Of a DNA stretch of 64,000 nt, positions 32,264-41,313 are shown piece after piece. The notes under the pieces were generated by a model that searched no databases, was not told where the DNA came from, and saw only the letters and a list, made by a program, of their open reading frames with translations. Positions within the stretch are counted from its first letter, which is position 1. Every line of letters begins with the position of its first letter. The DNA comes from an uncultured Gammaproteobacteria bacterium (GTDB taxonomy: Bacteria; Pseudomonadota; Gammaproteobacteria; Nitrosococcales; Methylophagaceae), in the NCBI GenBank assembly GCA_905181885.1, contig CAJIZI010000001.1:124001-188000 (forward strand), in the 5' to 3' direction. The position numbers and the translations under genes were made by a program.

Positions 32264-32303
32264 AAATAATGAAGTCAGTTTAAATAAACTGATTTCATTA
32301 TTT
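32264..32303. terminator. Bidirectional terminator between zwf and the RND-cassette barrel gene
   Basis: Near-perfect inverted repeat of 40 bp: 32264-32282 pairs with 32285-32303 around AA, with one G-U position in the stem. The outer A/T runs supply U-rich tails on both strands, so it should stop zwf on plus and the cassette on minus. It overlaps the stop codon region of the minus-strand barrel gene (32302-32304). Confidence 0.75.
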
Positions 32304-33495
32304 AAAAGTAACGCATAAACTCTAACTGTATGTAGTCATCGTTACGAAGAGGGTACAACACGCTTTCTTCATCTTTAATATTATAAAATCTAGCTTCTAA
32401 CGATACTTTCCAGCGATTACCAATACGACGGCTCGCTTCTACATTCCATCCAGCATCATTACTCGATAAGTCATGAATTAACCCAAAAAGTAATTCACTT
32501 GATTGCTCATCATTCCAGGTAAACCGTGTAGCAAATAATGCGTCATTTTCAAAAGAAGCTAAACTCTCACTATTTCTGTCATCAAACAAATACTCCGCTA
32601 GAACACCAACATCGAGGTTACTATCTAAAATATTGTAGAATGTGTATTCCACCCCCCCAGTAAAAGCGGTAAAAGTATCAGATTTTGTATCGCGACGAAT
32701 TGTCTCTAACTTCCAAAGCCATGACTGAAAGGTATATTGAACATCTAATCCTGTTTGCTTCATCGTCTCATAAAAGGGAATTAAAGCTGTCCCAGATTCA
32801 TTCAGTAGTAGCAATGGTTCACGATTAGTGCCGTAAAAATGCGATAAGCCTATGTCCCATTCACCTATACTATGAGACCAGCGGACTGCTATATCAAGAT
32901 GCCTCTGACCCGCTCCTGATTCATATTTGGCTGCATCTTTTTCCACTACTAGTGCTGAGCGAAATCGTCCATTTTTCCCCACGAATGTTCGCTCGCGAAA
33001 ATATGGCATCATAAATAAATCAACAGTACCCCAGTTTTGAAAGAGGCTGAGGTTAATCATCGGCTGACCTAATTTATCTTCAGTATCATTATTTTCAACC
33101 AAATCTGTTTGATTGATCACATCTACTAAGTGTTGAGATTCAGTGACGCCCCAAAACACTTTACTCATACCTACTCTTAATTCCCAGCTATCTTTAACTA
33201 ACAACCACTGTAACTCCCTAAAGTCCAGATGGGTCCGCTCAACATCTTGAGTATCAACACGAAAAAAAGGCGAAATAATTAAACTCTGCCGCCCCCTATC
33301 CCATTCCGAGTAAAACTCTGGGTAAAAAGCTACAGAGGACGCGTGTTGCTCAGGTTCAGAATAAAGTGAATTACTCAATGAATATCGAAATTCACCAGAT
33401 ACATACCCCGTCAATTCGTATGCTTGTACATGACTAAAAGTCGAAAATAATAGCCCTAAACAACATAATGTTTTAACGCTGACGTTTAAGGTCAT
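32302..33495 (-). CDS. Predicted outer-membrane beta-barrel protein of the RND/LolA-like cassette
   Basis: About 397 aa with a signal peptide (MTLNVSVKTLCCLGLLFSTF, cleaved after VQA). Amphipathic strands follow and the C terminus ends in LEFMRYF, a terminal Phe typical of BAM substrates. The segment LRVGMSKVFWGVTESQHLVD recalls DUF1302-like barrels and is positionally like LRLKVGRQPIN of the first cassette's barrel. I choose the ATG at 33495; a GTG at 33513 adds six residues. The start lies inside the LolA-like gene (23-nt overlap), so the two are translationally coupled. Confidence 0.75.
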   Translation of the reverse strand: MTLNVSVKTLCCLGLLFSTFSHVQAYELTGYVSGEFRYSLSNSLYSEPEQHASSVAFYPEFYSEWDRGRQSLIISPFFRVDTQDVERTHLDFRELQWLLVKDSWELRVGMSKVFWGVTESQHLVDVINQTDLVENNDTEDKLGQPMINLSLFQNWGTVDLFMMPYFRERTFVGKNGRFRSALVVEKDAAKYESGAGQRHLDIAVRWSHSIGEWDIGLSHFYGTNREPLLLLNESGTALIPFYETMKQTGLDVQYTFQSWLWKLETIRRDTKSDTFTAFTGGVEYTFYNILDSNLDVGVLAEYLFDDRNSESLASFENDALFATRFTWNDEQSSELLFGLIHDLSSNDAGWNVEASRRIGNRWKVSLEARFYNIKDEESVLYPLRNDDYIQLEFMRYF

Positions 33496-34249
33496 TCTTC
33501 TTGAAATCGGCACTAGTTAATCCAGTTTTAAACTTAAAATTAGTCCAATACAACGTCGTCGACTTTCCATTTTGTTTGTTGTCCATTGTCATAGTATGCG
33601 CACGCCAGTACTGATTTAAATACAGTTGATAATCAGTAAATCGCTGGACTTTTAACAGGCTGCCTTTACGATCATAATACTCCACTTTTTGGTTACGATA
33701 TTCCACCTTATCTACCCAAACATAGCTTTTAGTATAACCAGAATATTGGTACTGTGGACGTAGCTCGAGTACAAAGCAATCAATACCATCAAGCACTTCA
33801 TCCCGTAAATATAAATAATTATACTTAGGAATTTCAAAGGAGCTAATATCTTCATAGGCAAATTCACTACCCATAAATGGTCCGGATTTATTACTAGATG
33901 AAATACGCTTCACTCTTTTTAAAGCCGGTAAATAAATCCATTGTTCATCTGCTACTAGGGCATGTGAATAACTTAAAAAAGCTGTGCCTTTAATATCACG
34001 TGGCTCATCAAAAACAGTAAGGCCCTTATCTCCATCACCTTCCATTTCTAAATTAACCACGCGAATTTGGCGCACGCTCTCCTGTCCATGTCGGTTTCGC
34101 AATACCATTTTCATTACAGCAGAACTATCTTGCCAACCTTTATCCCGATTATCTGTTTCTAAGGCAATCGCAAAACCTTTTTCTTCTGGCGTTTCAGCAA
34201 CAGCTAGTGATGTGACCGTCAACATCAGCACTATTAAAAATTTATACAT
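33473..34249 (-). CDS. LolA-like periplasmic carrier of the RND cassette (PF17131-type)
   Basis: 258 aa with a short signal peptide (MYKFLIVLMLTVTSLAVA-ET). The mature protein has KGTAFLSYSHALVADEQWIY, YLPALKRVKRISSS and FMGSEFAYEDISSF, the signature blocks of the outer-membrane lipoprotein-sorting family. YLP-x3-R-x2-R-I-x-S ... MGS ... D matches the same blocks in the protein at 16039-16812. Its gene overlaps the RND gene by 8 nt and the barrel gene by about 23 nt. Proposed role: periplasmic acceptor for the RND transporter's cargo. Confidence 0.87.
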   Translation of the reverse strand: MYKFLIVLMLTVTSLAVAETPEEKGFAIALETDNRDKGWQDSSAVMKMVLRNRHGQESVRQIRVVNLEMEGDGDKGLTVFDEPRDIKGTAFLSYSHALVADEQWIYLPALKRVKRISSSNKSGPFMGSEFAYEDISSFEIPKYNYLYLRDEVLDGIDCFVLELRPQYQYSGYTKSYVWVDKVEYRNQKVEYYDRKGSLLKVQRFTDYQLYLNQYWRAHTMTMDNKQNGKSTTLYWTNFKFKTGLTSADFKKNDLKRQR

Positions 34250-36539
34250 TTAGCTTTTCCTCTAACTTCATCAATAATGGTGGTAAAAACAAAAAGTCCA
34301 TTATTAAAGCAATAGCAATTGTTATAGCAGCCATAGCACCCATATCAGAGTTGAGAGAAAAATGAGACTGACTTAATACCAAAAAGCCCATTACTAGCAC
34401 TAGGGAAGTAACCCATAGAGCTACACCAACCGTGTTAAATGCATAGCGTACGGCCTCTTTTTCATCCATGCCTTTTTCGCGGCGTGCACGAAGGTACTTA
34501 CTTAAGAAATGGACTGTATCATCGACTACAATACCTAACGTCATACCAGCAACAACAGATAATGACAAACCCACCTGCCCCACCATGAGGCCCCACAAGC
34601 CAAATGCCATTCCAGCAGGAATTAGGTTCGGTGCCAAACTAATCAAACCAATACGTCTTGAGCGTAAAGCTAAGATCAGGATAAATGAAATAACAATCAA
34701 GGCCAACGTCGTCCCCGCTAACATACTGTTTACATTACGTTTACCTATGTGTGCAAACATCAGACTCGGGCTCGCCACTGTATAAGCAACATCCGCTATG
34801 TTGTTATCTAGCCAATCTGACATTCGTCTTTCTATGCCCAACATCTCTTCAGTATGTAGATTTTCAAGCGTAATAATTAAACGTGTATGTGACTTATCAA
34901 TACCAATTTGGTCATTCAAGTCTAAACCATAAGGCAATGATAATTCGTATAATAATAAATATTGTGCTGCCTGCTCTCTGGAGGCAGGTAGACGGTAAAA
35001 AGCAGGATCATCTGCATGCATATTCATATTCAATCGTTTGAATGTATCTGTAATAGACTGCACATGCATCACTTCATCTTGCGTTCGTAACCACTCAGAA
35101 AACATTTCAACATCTTCTAAGAATTTAGGCTCACTGACACCACCACTTTCACCTTGATTTAAAGAGTACTGAATAGTATAAATACCTGACAAATTTTGAC
35201 TGGAAAAATCTGTCGCCTGTCGAAAATCGACAGATTCATCAAAGTATTCGACAAACTGATCGTCTAGTTTATTTTGAGGTAAAAAAGCCATTAGAGATAA
35301 GGCAATCCCCCCCATTACTAGCAAGAGCAATTTACGGTGTTCAATCACTATATTGGCAAATGAATTCATTACACCATTTTTTTGCTCTTCTCTTGCCTTG
35401 ATACGCATTGGCATCAATATCACCATCGCAGGTAAAGTTGTCACAGAAAGAACAAATGCAAATAACACTCCTATTGCCACCACGTTACCCAAATCATGAA
35501 AAGGTGGGACATCACTAAAATTCATACTTAAAAAGCCAATCGCAGTTGTGACACTCGTTATAAAAATAGGTTGTATATTAATTCGTAAACTATCTGCTAT
35601 AGCATCTACTTTGTTGATCCCCTTTCGAAGATTATGTAAGAAAGTTACTAATAAATGCACCGTATCAGCAACAGCCATCGTCATAATGATAGTCGGTGCT
35701 GAAGCCGAAGCTGGTGTTAATTTCCAGCCCATCCACCCCATCAAGCCCATTGCAAAAATAATCGTGAAGAAAATCATTACTATTGAAGAAATAGTTGCCG
35801 AAAAAGAACGCAACAAAATACCTAACACGACAATAATTGTTAAGAACATCATTGGAACCAAAGTAGTCATATCATTTTGAGAGGACTCACCAAAAGCGTT
35901 ATTCATCATCGCTAGACCCGTGATGTGTATCCTATGGTTAGGATAACTGGCCTCTAATTTACTCTTTAACTCTCGTGAAAACTGAGCTACTTCAGGGACT
36001 TCAGTTAATGACTTACCGGGAAGCTGGATGGTCACATTTACACCTGTTACATGCCCAGATGGTGAAATCAGACGCTTAACTAATAATGGTTCCTTTAAGG
36101 CAACCCCTCGCACATAAGAAATATCTTCTAGTGACAAATTAGTACTGCTATCAACTAGATCCCCGACCAACAGATCATCATCTTTTGCTAAAGTATGCTG
36201 ATAGTTAGTAATCGAATCGACTCGAGTAGAGTATGGGATCTGCCATGATAATTCTGTTAATTCCGCAATCATATTTAGAGTGCTAAAATTAAAGACATCC
36301 GTGCCTTCTGGCTCTATAACGAATAAGACATTGTCTGTTTTAGTATAAATATTCTGCATCTCTTCAAAAGCTTGCAGCTCAGGGTTCTCTTCGCTGAAGA
36401 ACACTCTGTAATCATTAGTAAACTCAATAAAGCGACCACCACTTCCCGCACTCATCACCACTAATAAAGTCAGGATGAAAATTTGCCACGGGTGCGTAAT
36501 AACAAAGCTGATATAACGCTGGATAAAAGACTCCTTCAT
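34242..36539 (-). CDS. RND-superfamily transporter, MMPL/SSD type
   Basis: 765-aa inner-membrane protein with two repeats, each one helix, a large periplasmic loop, then five helices. The opening FTNDYRVFFSEENPELQAFE is the typical MMPL start. SSD-like helix motifs appear in both halves, for example MTMAVADTVHLLVTFLHNLR and GMTLGIVVDDTVHFLSKYLR with the conserved Asp residues used for proton coupling. Length and topology fit lipid-type RND proteins (HpnN-like) rather than tripartite drug pumps, and no membrane-fusion protein gene is present. First gene of the three-gene cassette. Confidence 0.92.
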   Translation of the reverse strand: MKESFIQRYISFVITHPWQIFILTLLVVMSAGSGGRFIEFTNDYRVFFSEENPELQAFEEMQNIYTKTDNVLFVIEPEGTDVFNFSTLNMIAELTELSWQIPYSTRVDSITNYQHTLAKDDDLLVGDLVDSSTNLSLEDISYVRGVALKEPLLVKRLISPSGHVTGVNVTIQLPGKSLTEVPEVAQFSRELKSKLEASYPNHRIHITGLAMMNNAFGESSQNDMTTLVPMMFLTIIVVLGILLRSFSATISSIVMIFFTIIFAMGLMGWMGWKLTPASASAPTIIMTMAVADTVHLLVTFLHNLRKGINKVDAIADSLRINIQPIFITSVTTAIGFLSMNFSDVPPFHDLGNVVAIGVLFAFVLSVTTLPAMVILMPMRIKAREEQKNGVMNSFANIVIEHRKLLLLVMGGIALSLMAFLPQNKLDDQFVEYFDESVDFRQATDFSSQNLSGIYTIQYSLNQGESGGVSEPKFLEDVEMFSEWLRTQDEVMHVQSITDTFKRLNMNMHADDPAFYRLPASREQAAQYLLLYELSLPYGLDLNDQIGIDKSHTRLIITLENLHTEEMLGIERRMSDWLDNNIADVAYTVASPSLMFAHIGKRNVNSMLAGTTLALIVISFILILALRSRRIGLISLAPNLIPAGMAFGLWGLMVGQVGLSLSVVAGMTLGIVVDDTVHFLSKYLRARREKGMDEKEAVRYAFNTVGVALWVTSLVLVMGFLVLSQSHFSLNSDMGAMAAITIAIALIMDFLFLPPLLMKLEEKLNV

Positions 36540-36725
36540 ACTTTAGTTCCCTAAATAAAATATATTCTAAAACACGATGTTAGTATGAAGTGCGTTAAAT
36601 ATTTAATACCTGACATGATAAGGTTTATAGAAAATATGTTTAATAAAGACATCAAAAACTAGTCCATTGCTTGCAAAAGTCTCATAAGGTTTTACACACC
36701 CATGCCTTGACAAGAGTGATAAAGC

Positions 36726-37610
36726 TTAACTCATTGCATTTCCAAGCTGGATGGTCGCTTCAGCCTCAACTTGCTCATTGAATAGAGCTACATCTTTACC
36801 AACTAGCATCACCACTGTAGAACCCATATTAAAACGGCCCATCTCCTGACCCTTTTCTATCGTAATAGCTTGTTCACCATCATAAGTCCACTGCTGTATC
36901 ACTTTCCCATAATTAGGAGTGATTTGGCCCGCCCATATAGTTTCCATACTTCCGACAAAAATAGCACCTACCAATACCATGACTATCGGGCCAAAATCTG
37001 TATCAAATGTTACTGCGACGCGTTCATTTCGTGCGAATAAATCTGGAACAGCTCTTGCTGTTCGTGGACTCACCGAGAATAACTTGCCTGGAATATAGCG
37101 CATTTTTCTTAGTATTCCTGTGGCAGGCATATGAATACGATGATAATCTTTTGGTGATAAATAAATTGTGGCAAATTGACCACCAACAAACTCTGACGTT
37201 AACGCATCATCACCACCCAACAATGCTAATACGCTATATTCTTGACCTTTGGCTTGCACAATTTGCCCAGATGTCACTGGCCCCACCTGACTTACCACGC
37301 CGTCAACAGGTGACACTATGTCACTCTCTGAGATGGGTCGTACATCATTTCGTAATAATCGCGTGAAGAAAGTATTGAAAGAGGAATAATAATCCAAATT
37401 CATCTCGGCTGCTTCAGCCATATTAACCCTGTATTGCTTGATAATAGTGCTAATTATTAGGTTTTTAAACCACACAACTTCACAGCGGGTAGCCCGGTAC
37501 ATCACTAATGAAAACAGATGTTGTGGAATAATATATTGCGGCAATGTAACAAGTTTGTCCCATAAAGAAACCGGTTTACCTTTAAAAGAAGGTTCATTAT
37601 TCTTGTTCAA
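36726..37610 (-). CDS. psd: Phosphatidylserine decarboxylase proenzyme
   Basis: Makes phosphatidylethanolamine. The 294-aa proenzyme cleaves itself at Gly-Ser in NMGSTVVML (Ser264 becomes the pyruvoyl group); here the usual LGST is MGST. Asp103 (SPVDGVVS) and His157/His160 (YHRIHMP) complete the cleavage triad region. The N terminus has membrane-associating hydrophobic stretches (LFSLVMYRATR). It is a single gene with about 185 bp of AT-rich sequence before the RND gene. Confidence 0.96.
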   Translation of the reverse strand: MNKNNEPSFKGKPVSLWDKLVTLPQYIIPQHLFSLVMYRATRCEVVWFKNLIISTIIKQYRVNMAEAAEMNLDYYSSFNTFFTRLLRNDVRPISESDIVSPVDGVVSQVGPVTSGQIVQAKGQEYSVLALLGGDDALTSEFVGGQFATIYLSPKDYHRIHMPATGILRKMRYIPGKLFSVSPRTARAVPDLFARNERVAVTFDTDFGPIVMVLVGAIFVGSMETIWAGQITPNYGKVIQQWTYDGEQAITIEKGQEMGRFNMGSTVVMLVGKDVALFNEQVEAEATIQLGNAMS

Positions 37611-37767
37611 TTTCTTTTCACCTCTGTCGTAATTCAGCTATAGTTGCCTTGGATTCCCGTCTACTAGAATACCTCTAAATTTTAAAATAAATACACCAGC
37701 GGCATCGATATTAGTGACCATAAGATAATATCAATGAAAGGAGAAATACCAGAAAAAAACTCTCAAA

Positions 37768-38151
37768 CTAATGTAATGTTTTCGGAACAGCCAATGTAAA
37801 CGGTGGAATTAAAACTTCGAATCGGTCGCCGTGATCATCAACCATCATATAGTGGCCCTGCATCATCCCAACTGGTGTATCTAACATCGCAGCACTCGTA
37901 TAAGTAAACTCATCTTCAGGTGATAAATAAGGGTGCTGACCTACTACACCGTCGCCTTCTACTTCCTGCTCGCGTCCATCACCACCTGTTATCTTCCAGT
38001 AACGAGATAATAGTCTGGCAGCAGCACTTCCGACATTTTTTATTGTGATGGTATAAGCAAATAGATAGCGAGCTTTTAATGGTTCTGACTCATGCTCAAG
38101 ATAGGATGATTTAACGCCCACGGATATATTCTTATTTTTTTCATTGATCAT
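37768..38151 (-). CDS. apaG: ApaG/CorD family protein
   Basis: 127-aa protein with a fibronectin-III-like fold, related to the ApaG domain. The family signature is clear: RYLFAYTITIKNVGS, LLSRYWKITGGDG, GEGVVG-like EGDGVVGQHPYLSPEDEFTY and MQGHYMMVDD. The start at 38151 (MINEKNKNIS) is chosen over a frame opening at 38202, whose extra 17 residues overlap pgl. It lies 8 nt after pgl. Its cellular role is uncertain (linked to apaH in other species, which is absent here). Confidence 0.93.
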   Translation of the reverse strand: MINEKNKNISVGVKSSYLEHESEPLKARYLFAYTITIKNVGSAAARLLSRYWKITGGDGREQEVEGDGVVGQHPYLSPEDEFTYTSAAMLDTPVGMMQGHYMMVDDHGDRFEVLIPPFTLAVPKTLH

Positions 38152-38159
38152 AAGTATTA

Positions 38160-38879
38160 TTATAACCCAGCTGGGCCGGCTGCAGCAGCATCCATGTACC
38201 AATAATACTCACCTTGTGGAACTAGACGTTGTATCGGTAAGCCCTCGATAACCCCCGTCATAACATCACTGACAATTGCTGATTTTGCCTCACCAGCAAT
38301 AAATACAATCACTTGCCTCGCCGCATTAATGACAGGGTAAGTCATAGTTACACGCCAAGAAGCAAATTTTTCAACATATAATTCTGTAGTCAATGAGTCA
38401 GTGACTTCCAAAGCTGGCGTATCAGGGAATAATGAAGCAATATGGCCATCAGGCCCTAACCCCAGTAGGACTAAATCAAAAGGCTCGGCTTTCATTACTT
38501 TAGTCATCGTTTCTGCATAGCGCTTAGCCACCTCACTTGCATCGCTCAACTCAGTCGGCATACGATGCACATTCGTTTCTGGGATTGGCAACATGTCGAT
38601 CATTGCTTCAGATACCATTTTATAATTACTATCATTATGACTTGGCAATACACAGCGCTCATCACCAAAAAACAAATGAACACGAGACCAATCTATTTTC
38701 GATGAGTAAGGCATTGCTGCCAACATCTGATACAAACCTTTAGGTGTTGAGCCTCCTGCTAGAGCAACGTAAAAAACACCCCTTTTAGCAATCGCGGATC
38801 TGGCCGCCGTAATGAATTGTTCTGTTGCCGCTATGATTAAACTTGCGGCATCTACCATGACTCTTTTTTCAGCTTTCAT
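38160..38879 (-). CDS. pgl: 6-phosphogluconolactonase
   Basis: Hydrolyses 6-phosphogluconolactone, the product of Zwf. The 239-aa protein belongs to the NagB-like Pgl family: VALAGGSTPKGLYQMLA, HLFFGDERCVLPSHNDSNY and LGLGPDGHIASLFPDTPAL, with the catalytic Asp/His in the last block. Length is typical. It is 6 kb from zwf and on the opposite strand, so the two are regulated separately. The start at 38879 (MKAEKRVMVDA) lacks a strong ribosome site; M8 is a possible alternative. Confidence 0.95.
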   Translation of the reverse strand: MKAEKRVMVDAASLIIAATEQFITAARSAIAKRGVFYVALAGGSTPKGLYQMLAAMPYSSKIDWSRVHLFFGDERCVLPSHNDSNYKMVSEAMIDMLPIPETNVHRMPTELSDASEVAKRYAETMTKVMKAEPFDLVLLGLGPDGHIASLFPDTPALEVTDSLTTELYVEKFASWRVTMTYPVINAARQVIVFIAGEAKSAIVSDVMTGVIEGLPIQRLVPQGEYYWYMDAAAAGPAGL

Positions 38880-38950
38880 TTTTTTCCTCTGTCATCTTGC
38901 TTAATCACACCCAATGTAAACGAACTTCATTAAATTTATATTTTAAATTT

Positions 38951-40465
38951 TTAACTCAAAAACAGCCTATAAGCTGGGTTATCTGTTTCATCACAAAAAA
39001 CATATCCTAGCGCTTTTAAGAAACCATGAAACTCATCGATTTCATCTTCTTTCACTTGTGCTCCCAATAAGACACGCCCATAAGCAGCACCATGATTACG
39101 ATAATGAAATAAACTAATATTCCAGCGCTCTCCCATTCGTGTTAAAAAACGTAGAAGCGCTCCAGGGCGTTCGGGAAACTCAAAACGATATAAACGTTCA
39201 TCTCGCACATGCTGTGCATGCCCACCGACCATATAACGAACGTGTGATTTTGCTGCTTCATTATCCGTAAAGTCAACTAGTGCATACCCAGCTTGTTCCA
39301 GGGAATTAAATAAAACTCCCCTCTCAGATGAACCACCTTGTGTTTGGATACCAACAAACACCTGTGCACTTCCACTATCTGCATAACGATAATTAAACTC
39401 TGTCACACTTCGGTCCGCTAAGACCTGACAAAACCGCTGAAAGCTGCCTGCTTCCTCCTCAATCGTTGCAGCAAATAACACCTCTCGTTTTTCACCCAAC
39501 TCTGCACGCTCAGCGATATGGCGTAAACGATCAAAATTTACATTAGCACCACTATTAATAACTGCAAACTCTTGCCCTGTAATACTATTCATCTCGATAT
39601 ACTTTTTAACACCGGCTACTGCTAATGCACCCGAGGGTTCAGCAATACATCGCGTATCGTCAAAGATATCCATCACTGCGGCACAGATTTCATCTGTATC
39701 AACTAAAATCACTTCATCAACAGTTTCCCGCGCGATACGAAAATTTTCTTTACCGACTTGCCTTACCGCCGTACCATCAGCAAATAATCCTACCTGGTCT
39801 AAAATAACACGATCATCAGCCTTAAGGGCATCATGCAAACTAGCTGCATCTGCAGGCTCTACGCCGATCACTTTGATGTCAGGCCGTATTGTTTTTATAT
39901 AAGCAGACATCCCAGCAATAAGTCCACCACCTCCAACAGGAATAAAAACAGCAGCAAGTGGCTCGGGATGTTGACGAATGATTTCCATCGCAACCGTTCC
40001 TTGGCCTGCAATAACATCTGGATCGTCATAAGGATGAATAAACGTGCGTCCTTGCTCAGAAGCGATCGTTGCTGCGTGGCCAAAAGCATCATCATAACCA
40101 TCACCAAATAAGATGATCTCAGCGCCAAAACTTCTCACCGCTTCCACTTTGATCGGAGGGGTCGTTGTTGGCATCACAATTAAAGCTGAAACACCCAGTT
40201 TTTGAGCTGATAAAGCTACACCTTGAGCATGATTACCAGCGGAGGCTGCAACAACACCATTTACCCTTTCCTCGTCGTTCAAACGACACATACGATTGTA
40301 TGCCCCACGTAATTTGAATGAAAAGATAGGCTGTAAGTCTTCACGTTTTAGCCAAATGGTATTCGCCATTCTGTCAGATAGTCGCGACATATTCTCTAAT
40401 GGTGACTCAATTGCCACATCATAAACTCGTGAGTTGATGATTTTTTCTACATATTCAGTCAACAT
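38951..40465 (-). CDS. ilvA: Threonine ammonia-lyase, biosynthetic (IlvA)
   Basis: PLP enzyme that converts threonine to 2-oxobutanoate, first step of isoleucine synthesis. The 504-aa length with two C-terminal ACT-like repeats (about residues 330-500) marks the allosteric biosynthetic form. The PLP lysine is K51 in SFKLRGAYNRM and the phosphate loop is GGGGLIAGM. Each ACT-like repeat ends with a GYxxxD/C element. Divergent from rpiA across about 130 bp, a gene pairing common in gammaproteobacteria. Confidence 0.97.
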   Translation of the reverse strand: MLTEYVEKIINSRVYDVAIESPLENMSRLSDRMANTIWLKREDLQPIFSFKLRGAYNRMCRLNDEERVNGVVAASAGNHAQGVALSAQKLGVSALIVMPTTTPPIKVEAVRSFGAEIILFGDGYDDAFGHAATIASEQGRTFIHPYDDPDVIAGQGTVAMEIIRQHPEPLAAVFIPVGGGGLIAGMSAYIKTIRPDIKVIGVEPADAASLHDALKADDRVILDQVGLFADGTAVRQVGKENFRIARETVDEVILVDTDEICAAVMDIFDDTRCIAEPSGALAVAGVKKYIEMNSITGQEFAVINSGANVNFDRLRHIAERAELGEKREVLFAATIEEEAGSFQRFCQVLADRSVTEFNYRYADSGSAQVFVGIQTQGGSSERGVLFNSLEQAGYALVDFTDNEAAKSHVRYMVGGHAQHVRDERLYRFEFPERPGALLRFLTRMGERWNISLFHYRNHGAAYGRVLLGAQVKEDEIDEFHGFLKALGYVFCDETDNPAYRLFLS

Positions 40466-40597
40466 GACAACACTATTTCTTTAACCTAATAAAATGAATC
40501 TTTAACTACTTTAATGATACGTTACCATTACACAGTATTTATCTCTATAATTACTACGATAATATTAAAACTTATCATTAAATGAAGGAAATAAGCT

Positions 40598-41260
40598 ATG
40601 ACAGCTGATGAATTAAAAAAGCAAGCCGCCTATGCAGCATTAGACCATATCACAACAGGTGGAATCATCGGCGTAGGAACGGGTTCTACTGTCAATCACT
40701 TTATTGATGCCTTAGCTACTATAAAAGGCAGAATCGATGGAGCCGTCTCAAGCTCAATCATATCAACCAAACGTCTCGAGGCTAATGGCATTGAAGTTTT
40801 TGAACTAAATGCGGTCGGTACAATCCAGAGTTACGTTGATGGTGCAGATGAAGCCAACCAGCACTTACAGTTAATCAAAGGTGGTGGTGGTGCATTAACT
40901 CGTGAGAAAATTATTGCTGCAGCGAGCGAAAAGTTTGTTTGTATTGCCGATGAAAGTAAATTAATTCATGTCCTTGGTAAGTTTCCTCTACCTGTTGAAG
41001 TCGTGCCTATGTCGCGCAGCTACGTCGCACGTGAAATTGTTAAACTAGGCGGCCAACCTGTATATCGTGAAGGCTTTGTTACTGATAATAGTAACGTCAT
41101 TTTAGACGTCCATGGCTGGGATATAATGGAACCAATCTCCCTAGAAAAAACATTGAATAACATCGTAGGTGTTGTCACAAATGGTCTATTTGCTATGAGG
41201 CCTGCCGACGTCCTACTTTTGGGAAGCGAAGACGGCACAAAAGTTATTAACGCCAAATAA
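40598..41260 (+). CDS. rpiA: Ribose-5-phosphate isomerase A
   Basis: Interconverts ribose 5-phosphate and ribulose 5-phosphate. 220 aa with [15 protein letters not shown] near the N terminus, YVDGADEAN with the catalytic acids, and [14 protein letters not shown] with the catalytic Lys/Glu. Length equals E. coli RpiA (219). AAGGAA precedes the start by about 8 nt. Divergent from ilvA. Confidence 0.97.
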   Translation: MTADELKKQAAYAALDHITTGGIIGVGTGSTVNHFIDALATIKGRIDGAVSSSIISTKRLEANGIEVFELNAVGTIQSYVDGADEANQHLQLIKGGGGALTREKIIAAASEKFVCIADESKLIHVLGKFPLPVEVVPMSRSYVAREIVKLGGQPVYREGFVTDNSNVILDVHGWDIMEPISLEKTLNNIVGVVTNGLFAMRPADVLLLGSEDGTKVINAK

Positions 41261-41313
41261 CAGTTAATATAGATTCTTCTCCACACAAGGAAGTCGAGTA
41301 CACTACCTAAATT

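Noticed and set aside
38152-38202. N-terminal extension of apaG
   Set aside because: It overlaps the end of pgl and does not match ApaG; the ATG at 38151 is normal.
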